8,902 nt of DNA from Caldifarciminota bacterium (GTDB lineage Bacteria > Hydrothermota > Hydrothermia > B15-G9 > WFZT01): assembly GCA_026991055.1 (NCBI GenBank), contig JALXCE010000024.1, positions 1-8,902 of the forward strand. The letters run 5' to 3'. Both the position numbers and the translations under genes were made by a program. Numbering within the stretch: the first letter of the stretch is position 1; every line of letters starts with the position of its first letter. This document shows positions 1-4,908 of this stretch, in pieces. The notes below the pieces were generated by a model. It was not told the DNA's origin, ran no database searches, and was given only the letters and a program-made list of their open reading frames with translations.

Positions 1-688
1 GGGGTAAAAGCTCAGGGAATACCTCAAATAGAACCTCTGTTTCGACCATCAAGTCAAGTGCACGGGGTAGGCATTTACCGGCGAATATTTCCATTATTTC
101 AAAGTGAATTCTTTCGGGGGCGACTCTTGCAAGTTCATTTTTTAATTCCCTGAACCAGTTCAAAGTTTCGGGTTCTATCTCAAAGCAGAATTTTGACAGG
201 AACCTGAAGCCTCTAAGGATTCTCAGGGGATCGCTTGATATGTTTTCTTTCGAAAACGAGCGTATTAAGCCATGTTTTAAATCTTCAAGTCCTCCTGTAG
301 GGTCAATAAGTTTGCCTGGCTCATTAATGTAAACGGCCATGGAATTTATTGTAAAATCACGGATTTTTAGATCCTCTATGATGCTCGCCCCTTTTATAGA
401 GGCGACATCCATCCAGGCATCCTGTCCGAGGATTATTCTAAACTGCCCCATCTCCTCTTTAAGCGGAACGATTCTATTCCTGAACCTCTCCTTAAATTTC
501 TTTAAGAATTCATCAAGGTTCCCCTCAACTGCTATGTCAATGTCATTCGAGACGGATTTTTGCACCATTTCATCGAGATTTTCAGGGATATGGTAGGAGG
601 TGGACATAAGGAGATCTCGTATAAATCCACCTACAAAATAAACTTTGCCCTCAAAGTTTTTCAGAAATTCCAGAATTTTCGGGTTCAT
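1..688 (-). CDS. cca: CCA-adding enzyme / poly(A) polymerase family nucleotidyltransferase, N-terminal part (3' end beyond window)
   Basis: The reading frame starts at ATG 686-688 on the minus strand and stays open to the left edge, giving 229 residues of an enzyme that is normally about 400 or more. Class II nucleotidyltransferase landmarks appear in order: VGGFIRD (residues 19-25), the catalytic Asp pair in NDIDIAVEG (D49 and D51), a further acidic strand MDVAS (93-97), IRDFTINSMA (109-118), DPTGGLEDL (129-137), and the neck motif DPLRILRGFRF (153-163). The family adds CCA, or CC or A separately, to tRNA 3' ends; a few members are poly(A) polymerases. The specificity-determining C-terminal half is missing, so these cannot be told apart here. 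The segment between the first motif and DID (residues 26-48) looks longer than usual. The start lies one base after the stop of the propeller gene (TAA-A-ATG) and has no visible Shine-Dalgarno sequence, so translation is probably coupled to that gene. Confidence 0.9.
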   Translation of the reverse strand, partial: MNPKILEFLKNFEGKVYFVGGFIRDLLMSTSYHIPENLDEMVQKSVSNDIDIAVEGNLDEFLKKFKERFRNRIVPLKEEMGQFRIILGQDAWMDVASIKGASIIEDLKIRDFTINSMAVYINEPGKLIDPTGGLEDLKHGLIRSFSKENISSDPLRILRGFRFLSKFCFEIEPETLNWFRELKNELARVAPERIHFEIMEIFAGKCLPRALDLMVETEVLFEVFPELLP

Positions 689-689
689 T

Positions 690-2201
690 TTATTTAAGGA
701 CGATGAGTTTTTTCTGGTAAACTTTCTTGCCAAGGATTGCCCGGATGAAATATGTCCCGGGCTTTAAGTCCTCGGTGTTAAAGAGTAGGCGATGAGTTCC
801 AGACCCTTTAAAGCCTGAGTCAATTAAATACAGGGTCTGTCCTCCACTGTTGATCAACTCGATTTTAACAAATACCGGACTTTTCAGATTGTACTCAATG
901 GATGTGAGAGCACCTGTTGGATTGGGATAAAGTTTGAGGAGACCGGAGTCTGGCTTTGCGATTTCCGCTACAGGAGCACTTAGGGAGATTTTGTAAGTGG
1001 TATCAGCTACAAGATCATACAGCACGGTGATTCCTGAGTCAGGACTGTAAATTTCGATAGAATCAATCTCCTGAGGGGCACTAAAAACAATTTCATCCCC
1101 TTTGAAAACCCTTGTCTCTATGCCGAGATCCGAGTAAAGCCGCGCTACCGAGAGCCAGGAGTTGGAAATAGGATAGATCTTCAATGCGACAAAATGGGCA
1201 TCTTGAAGCTCGTTCTCAGCCAGAATAAGCCTATCCCCGTCATAGAATGCAACATCAGGGATATTGTCATTGTTAAAATCGCATTCAAAAATACTGAAGG
1301 TTCTACCTATATCCTCTGAAATCGAGACAAAGGTATTGGGCTCAAAGTTGCCGTTACCTGTATTTCTGAGGATTGAAAAACTGTGGTCAGTGAATAGCAC
1401 GGCAATATCCTCGTAGGTATCCATATCAAAATCACTAACTGTGAAGTCAGCGACATTATCTGCCATGACTTCGCTTGAATCGTCCATAATTGAGAGGGTG
1501 CCGTCAGGGCTGAGGCTTACAATATCGAGTCTGCCATCGTTATTCATATCTGCTACTTCAATTTTGCTTGACTTTTGTTGTCTTACTTCAAAGACCTGTG
1601 GTGGTATTCCTTTTTCTTTACCAAAAGTTTTAAGTGAGCTATCCGAAGCGAGAAGATATTCGAGCACACCTGATTGATTTTTTATGGGAATAAACTTCCT
1701 GCTCATTGACTGGAGAGCCACAGGAACATATTCAAAGCCGCCTTCTCCGAGAAAAACCACATCTCCACTCCCGGGATTTGAAAGGTAAAGATCAAGGATA
1801 CCGTCCCTATTAAAATCAACTACCGCAAGAGAGGTGAAACCTGAGGAAACAAGCGTATGGTCGAATGCCTGTGTAAACCCGTCTATCCCCGTGTTTTTCA
1901 ATATTTTTAGCTCTTTCCCTTCCTCGAGTATAGCTATATCTTCACTCCCGTCACCGTTCAAATCCGCTGTTTCAAAGTCTGTAATCTTGGCTGAGGTGCT
2001 TACAGGAATTTCCACATACAATCCATGGGTGTCGTTCTGGAAGAATAAAAGCCCATTACTTGTTGACGCAAGGATATCCTTAGCGCCATCTCTATTGAGG
2101 TCTGTGAAAATAATTTTTGTAGCGAGGGGAATATCCACAGTTTTGACAATTTTAAAATTTGGCAAACTGAATGTAAGAATTAGTGCAAGGAAGAATTCCA
2201 T
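690..2201 (-). CDS. exported FG-GAP/VCBS beta-propeller protein with ASPIC/UnbV-like module and T9SS-like C-terminal sorting tail
   Basis: The 503-residue protein begins with a short hydrophobic stretch (residues 3-13) that looks like a signal peptide, although it lacks a basic n-region. Six Asp-rich FG-GAP calcium-loop motifs follow: 34-42 (DLNRDGAKD), 80-88, 129-137, 218-226, 257-265 and 308-316. A degenerate seventh lies at about 173-186 (IKNQSGVLEYLLAS), so the spacing of 39-51 residues fits a seven-bladed propeller. Residues 335-408 (NSWLSVARL, then IDSIEIYSPDSG) resemble the ASPIC/UnbV domain that often follows such repeats. Residues 424-503 (LYPNPTG, then LKPGTYFIRA and a KKLIVLK end) match the type A sorting tail used by the type IX secretion system. 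It is likely cell-surface or secreted; ligand and function are unknown. The ATG at 2199-2201 has an in-frame stop five codons upstream and no Shine-Dalgarno sequence. Confidence 0.88.
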   Translation of the reverse strand: MEFFLALILTFSLPNFKIVKTVDIPLATKIIFTDLNRDGAKDILASTSNGLLFFQNDTHGLYVEIPVSTSAKITDFETADLNGDGSEDIAILEEGKELKILKNTGIDGFTQAFDHTLVSSGFTSLAVVDFNRDGILDLYLSNPGSGDVVFLGEGGFEYVPVALQSMSRKFIPIKNQSGVLEYLLASDSSLKTFGKEKGIPPQVFEVRQQKSSKIEVADMNNDGRLDIVSLSPDGTLSIMDDSSEVMADNVADFTVSDFDMDTYEDIAVLFTDHSFSILRNTGNGNFEPNTFVSISEDIGRTFSIFECDFNNDNIPDVAFYDGDRLILAENELQDAHFVALKIYPISNSWLSVARLYSDLGIETRVFKGDEIVFSAPQEIDSIEIYSPDSGITVLYDLVADTTYKISLSAPVAEIAKPDSGLLKLYPNPTGALTSIEYNLKSPVFVKIELINSGGQTLYLIDSGFKGSGTHRLLFNTEDLKPGTYFIRAILGKKVYQKKLIVLK

Positions 2202-2210
2202 AGTGGTTTT

Positions 2211-2239
2211 ATGTTAATTTTACCGCACTGATTTTTCAA
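2211..2239 (-). promoter_or_regulatory. possible sigma-70-type promoter for the FG-GAP gene
   Basis: On the minus strand TTGAAA (2234-2239, five of six matches to TTGACA) is followed after 17 bases by TAACAT (2211-2216, four of six matches to TATAAT). The -10 element ends only nine bases before the ATG at 2201, so a transcript would be almost leaderless. That would fit the missing ribosome binding site. This was read by eye; such matches occur by chance in AT-rich gaps. Confidence 0.25.
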
Positions 2240-2263
2240 TGGTAAAGAGAGGGTTGGAAAATA

Positions 2264-2322
2264 CCCCCTTCCCTGCCTCCCCCCACGCACTTTGTGCGTG
2301 GGGGGAGGAGACAGGTGGGGGG
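2264..2322. repeat. long GC-rich palindrome, REP-like
   Basis: Two perfect 15-base arms, CCTCCCCCCACGCAC (2276-2290) and its reverse complement (2294-2308), flank a TTT loop. The stem extends outward imperfectly. CCTG (2272-2275) can pair with CAGG (2312-2315) across a 3-base bulge, and CCCCC (2264-2268) with a G run (2317-2322). It sits in the only sizeable intergenic gap, between lpxH and the propeller gene. Neither strand has a T-run just after the stem, so it is not a standard intrinsic terminator. A dispersed extragenic palindrome or an mRNA-stabilising hairpin fits better. No second copy is present in this window. Confidence 0.85.
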
Positions 2323-2358
2323 AATTCATCTTTAAATCTGATTTTCTCTAAATTTTTC

Positions 2359-2388
2359 CGAGCAGACTCGTGGTAAAAGCAGTTACCA
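2359..2388. other. two back-to-back small hairpins at the lpxH stop codon
   Basis: TGGTAA (2371-2376) and TTACCA (2383-2388) form a 6-bp stem with a 6-base loop that includes the lpxH TAA stop. Directly next to it, CGAG (2359-2362) and CTCG (2367-2370) form a 4-bp stem with a 4-base loop. On the transcribed strand an A-rich rather than U-rich stretch follows, so they do not make a recognisable terminator. They may protect the transcript 3' end or be chance. Confidence 0.35.
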
Positions 2389-3120
2389 GGGTGCTTTTTC
2401 TTCTCTGTCCTCAAGGAAATATTTAAGCGTCAGGCCCTGCTCGTCTATTACTCCGTAGGTAAAATGCCAGAGCCAATCGCCTGTGGACATAAAGATTCCG
2501 TGGTCAAACTTTTTTATGAGGGGATAATGGATGTGGCCATGGACTACCGCATCGTATCCATCCTTTAAAATTTCATGAACCGTGGGATTCACAGGATTTT
2601 TTAACTCTTCTCTGATTGACCTCACACGGGATTGCCTGGAGACAAAATGGGCAAGTGCCACACCGAGATCAGGATGTAATAACCGATACAGAAATTTTGA
2701 GACTCTATTCCCCATGATGAGTCTCGTTAATCTGCCGCCGAGGTCAGTTTTTCTTAAGACATCTCCGTGGGCAAGGAATATCTTCTTTCCGGCAAATTGG
2801 AGCTCAAAATCCTCGGGATAGACTTCTATCCCTATACTTTCAAGGAATCCATTTGCCCACATATCGTGATTCCCGCCCACAAAAATCACTCTATGATTTG
2901 TAGTGAAATCCGATAAACGCTTCAAAACATCAAAGTAGATTTTGGGGATGACGCTCTTGTATTCAAACCAGAAATCGAAGATATCCCCAAGCAGGACAAG
3001 CACATCTGCCTCATTTTTTATATTCTCGAGGAAACTGAAGAAGCGCTCCCTCCTCTCAAGATCAGGAAACTCAGGCAATTCCAGGCCAAAATGACTATCT
3101 GACACGATAAATATTTTCAA
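2383..3120 (-). CDS. lpxH: UDP-2,3-diacylglucosamine diphosphatase (LpxH-like metallophosphoesterase)
   Basis: This 245-residue calcineurin-like phosphoesterase has the full metal-site series: SDSH (D8, H10), GDIFDFW (D46), GGNHDMW (N84, H85), AHGD (H118) and HGHIH (H196, H198). LpxH removes UMP from UDP-2,3-diacylglucosamine to give lipid X, a cytoplasmic-face step of lipid A synthesis. The FDFWFEYKSVIP segment, LLHPDLGVALAHFVSRQSR (148-166) and STGDWLWHFTYGV are the features I associate with the Bacteroidetes-type LpxH branch, and GNHD replaces the GNRD of the E. coli enzyme. The start is TTG (3118-3120): the first beta strand begins there and AGAGGG lies seven bases upstream. TTG overlaps the TGA stop of the preceding membrane-protein gene (TTGA), indicating translational coupling. 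A related phosphodiesterase with another substrate is the main alternative. Confidence 0.85.
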   Translation of the reverse strand: MKIFIVSDSHFGLELPEFPDLERRERFFSFLENIKNEADVLVLLGDIFDFWFEYKSVIPKIYFDVLKRLSDFTTNHRVIFVGGNHDMWANGFLESIGIEVYPEDFELQFAGKKIFLAHGDVLRKTDLGGRLTRLIMGNRVSKFLYRLLHPDLGVALAHFVSRQSRVRSIREELKNPVNPTVHEILKDGYDAVVHGHIHYPLIKKFDHGIFMSTGDWLWHFTYGVIDEQGLTLKYFLEDREEKAPW

Positions 3121-3488
3121 TTTCCAACCCTCTTTACACGAGAATGATAAATCAATCCCACAACGGGCTCAACTACGAAAATCGGCAGGAGCCATAAAAA
3201 AGAGGCCCCAAGTTTCCACATAAGGAGTGCAGTGGAATTGTAGAAAAGTGAAATCATACTCATCCCGGTTGTGTTTAAATAACTCTTCACATCTACCTTT
3301 TCCGGGAAGTCGCCGGTCTTTTTTAACATAAGGAACGGGAGAAGAGAACCTACAGCCGGGATTAAATACAGGAAAAGGATATTGGTATTGGCTCCGCCGC
3401 TTCTAAAGTAATAAACCGTCAAAAAAACAATAGTTTCCGGCAGAATAATAAGGAAAATGTAGGCCAGCATTGTCAGTATTTTAAACAA
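3117..3488 (-). CDS. small four-helix integral membrane protein of unknown function
   Basis: I do not recognise this 123-residue protein. It is dominated by four hydrophobic segments (about residues 5-27, 36-55, 74-91 and 95-114), with a charged cytoplasmic-type loop at 56-69 (KKTGDFPEKVDVK) and a basic tail HSRVKR. This pattern suggests both ends face the cytoplasm. The first codon used here is TTG (3486-3488), which lies in the T-run of a small hairpin; an in-frame ATG six codons on (3468-3470) is an equally possible start, and neither has a clear Shine-Dalgarno sequence. Its stop overlaps the lpxH start (TTGA), so it is probably co-expressed with lipid A synthesis. A role in envelope lipid biology is only a guess from that coupling. 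Confidence 0.75.
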   Translation of the reverse strand: MFKILTMLAYIFLIILPETIVFLTVYYFRSGGANTNILFLYLIPAVGSLLPFLMLKKTGDFPEKVDVKSYLNTTGMSMISLFYNSTALLMWKLGASFLWLLPIFVVEPVVGLIYHSRVKRVGN

Positions 3489-3507
3489 AAAGGTGTGATA
3501 TTACACC
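3487..3507 (-). terminator. weak terminator/attenuator-like hairpin between the pilR-like gene and the membrane-protein gene
   Basis: On the minus strand GGTGT (3496-3492 in transcript terms pairs with 3507-3503 ACACC on the plus strand) forms a 5-bp stem with a 6-base loop. A G-U pair can extend it, and five T residues (3491-3487) follow. It lies within the 22-base gap after the sigma-54 activator and runs into the TTG start of the next gene. The stem is short, so at most partial termination separating the pilus genes from the membrane protein and lpxH is expected. Confidence 0.35.
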
Positions 3508-3510
3508 CAC

Positions 3511-4908
3511 CTATTTATCTGGTGATGAGATACCGTAGCTCTTAAGCTTTCGATAAAGTGTGGAAGTGTCGATCCCGAGGGCCTCGGCCGCCCGTTTTTT
3601 GTTCCATTTAAAGACATCAAGTGCCTTGAGAATATACCGCTTTTCAAGCTCATCAAGGGTTATGATGGTTTCCTTAGTCAGATTTTCAATTTCCTCTTCA
3701 GAAAAAGTGGCAATTCCTGCTTTATCCCTGATATTGTCTGGTAGCACATCCACGTCTATTACGTCCCCAGGTGACATGATGTACATGCTCTCTATGGTGT
3801 TTTCGAGCTCTCTCACGTTACCCGGCCAATCATACTGCATAAAGATGTTAAGCACCCTGCTGGTGATAGTTTTGGAACCCATCCCGTATTTCAACTCCAT
3901 CCTTTTCAGGAAATAGTTTACAAGAAGGGGGATATCACTTTTTCTCTCCCTCAGGGGTGGCAGATTAATTCTCACAACATTAAGCCGGTAATAAAGGTCT
4001 TCCCGAAACTCTCCTTTTCTCATCAATTCCTCGAGGTTCTTGTTTGTGGCGGCGATTACCCTGACATCAACCTTTTTCATCTTTTCTGAACCGACCGGGA
4101 AAAACTCGCCCTCCTGAAGCACTCTCAATAGTTTTACCTGTATCCTTGGAGAGGCTTCGGCTATTTCATCAAGGAAAATCGTGCCTTCGTGTGCCTGCTC
4201 AAAAAGCCCTATTTTATTTTTGTAGGCTCCGGTAAAGGACCCCTTAACATGCCCGAAAAGTTCAGATTCCACAAGGTCTTCCGGGATTGCTCCTATATTG
4301 ACTGCGACAAAGGGGCCACCTGCTCGCTTGCTCATCTTGTGGATGGCATTGGCGATGAGCTCCTTCCCTGTGCCACTTTCACCGGTGATAAGAACATTTA
4401 CATCAGATTTTGCAACAGTTTTCGCTGTCTGAAGGGCCCTCAGAAATTTTTCGTCTTTTCCAATAATGTCCGGGAATATCAGCGCTTTATACCTTTCTAC
4501 CTCTTTTTTCAGCTCTATGTTCTCAAGCTTTACCCTTCTTGCCTCGAGGGCCCTTTTTGTAATCAGATTGATCTCTTCCAGTTTCAGGGGTTTTGTCAGG
4601 TAATCGTAGGCACCAAGTTTTATGGCCTCCACGGCTGAATTTATACTTCCGTAGCCTGTGATGATGACAACCTGCACATAAGGGTCAATTTTTTTAATGT
4701 ACCTCAGCACATCCATTCCGTTCTCTTCGTAGCCTTTAAACACCAGGTCCAGCAGTACGAGGTCCGGTTTCCATGACTCAACGAGTTTTTTGGTATCATT
4801 GGGGTTTGCCGCTGTTTTTATCTCGTATCCTTCATCCTTTAAAACAGCGCTTAGAAGCCTAATGATATTGGGCTCGTCATCAGCTAACAGGATTTTCTCT
4901 TTCTCCAT
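3511..4908 (-). CDS. pilR: sigma-54-dependent response regulator, NtrC family (PilR-like)
   Basis: This 465-residue protein has three domains. The receiver (1-125) has acidic residues D10/D11, phospho-acceptor D54, T84 and K106. The AAA+ sigma-54 interaction domain (about 145-395) has Walker A GESGTGKE (176-183), the sigma-54 contact loop GSFTGA (223-228), Walker B TIFLDE (243-248) and sensor II WPGNVREL (361-368). The Fis-type helix-turn-helix spans 434-460. It should bind upstream activating sites and drive sigma-54 promoters when phosphorylated, with the neighbouring kinase as partner. Position in a pilus operon makes PilR the best name; the classic target, pilA, is not in the window. The loop variant has Ser where GAFTGA is usual, and the receiver loop after D54 is about two residues longer than normal. 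The start overlaps the kinase gene by 29 bases; AGGGG eight bases upstream of the ATG is a plausible Shine-Dalgarno site. Confidence 0.92.
   Translation of the reverse strand: MEKEKILLADDEPNIIRLLSAVLKDEGYEIKTAANPNDTKKLVESWKPDLVLLDLVFKGYEENGMDVLRYIKKIDPYVQVVIITGYGSINSAVEAIKLGAYDYLTKPLKLEEINLITKRALEARRVKLENIELKKEVERYKALIFPDIIGKDEKFLRALQTAKTVAKSDVNVLITGESGTGKELIANAIHKMSKRAGGPFVAVNIGAIPEDLVESELFGHVKGSFTGAYKNKIGLFEQAHEGTIFLDEIAEASPRIQVKLLRVLQEGEFFPVGSEKMKKVDVRVIAATNKNLEELMRKGEFREDLYYRLNVVRINLPPLRERKSDIPLLVNYFLKRMELKYGMGSKTITSRVLNIFMQYDWPGNVRELENTIESMYIMSPGDVIDVDVLPDNIRDKAGIATFSEEEIENLTKETIITLDELEKRYILKALDVFKWNKKRAAEALGIDTSTLYRKLKSYGISSPDK

Larger units (their letters stand above)
2202..2382. other. 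intergenic region between lpxH and the FG-GAP gene
   Basis: This is the only gap over 25 bases in the window. It contains the two small hairpins, the GC-rich palindrome and the candidate promoter listed separately. I see no sigma-54 -24/-12 site (GG-N10-GC type) and no convincing coding sequence. The 64-codon frame across it is translated palindrome and overlaps the lpxH 3' end. Confidence 0.7.

Noticed and set aside
339..596. 85-codon plus-strand frame at the left end
   Set aside because: It lies opposite the nucleotidyltransferase motifs (NDIDIAVEG, RDFTINSMA), which are the real coding signal.
1834..2217. 127-codon plus-strand frame opposite the propeller gene
   Set aside because: It is the complement of the FG-GAP repeats; the Ser-rich translation is what reading the opposite strand of Asp/Gly-rich repeats produces.
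2276..2308. Palindrome as the intrinsic terminator of lpxH
   Set aside because: After the stem on the minus strand comes CAGGGAAGGGGG rather than a U-run, so the standard terminator pattern is absent.
2220..2414. 64-codon minus-strand frame across the gap after lpxH
   Set aside because: It overlaps the lpxH 3' end, its middle is translated GC palindrome, and its composition is not protein-like. No ribosome binding site is visible.
4189..4638. 149-codon plus-strand frame opposite the sigma-54 activator
   Set aside because: It is antisense to the conserved AAA+ and receiver regions, which carry clear family motifs; its own translation has no recognisable features.
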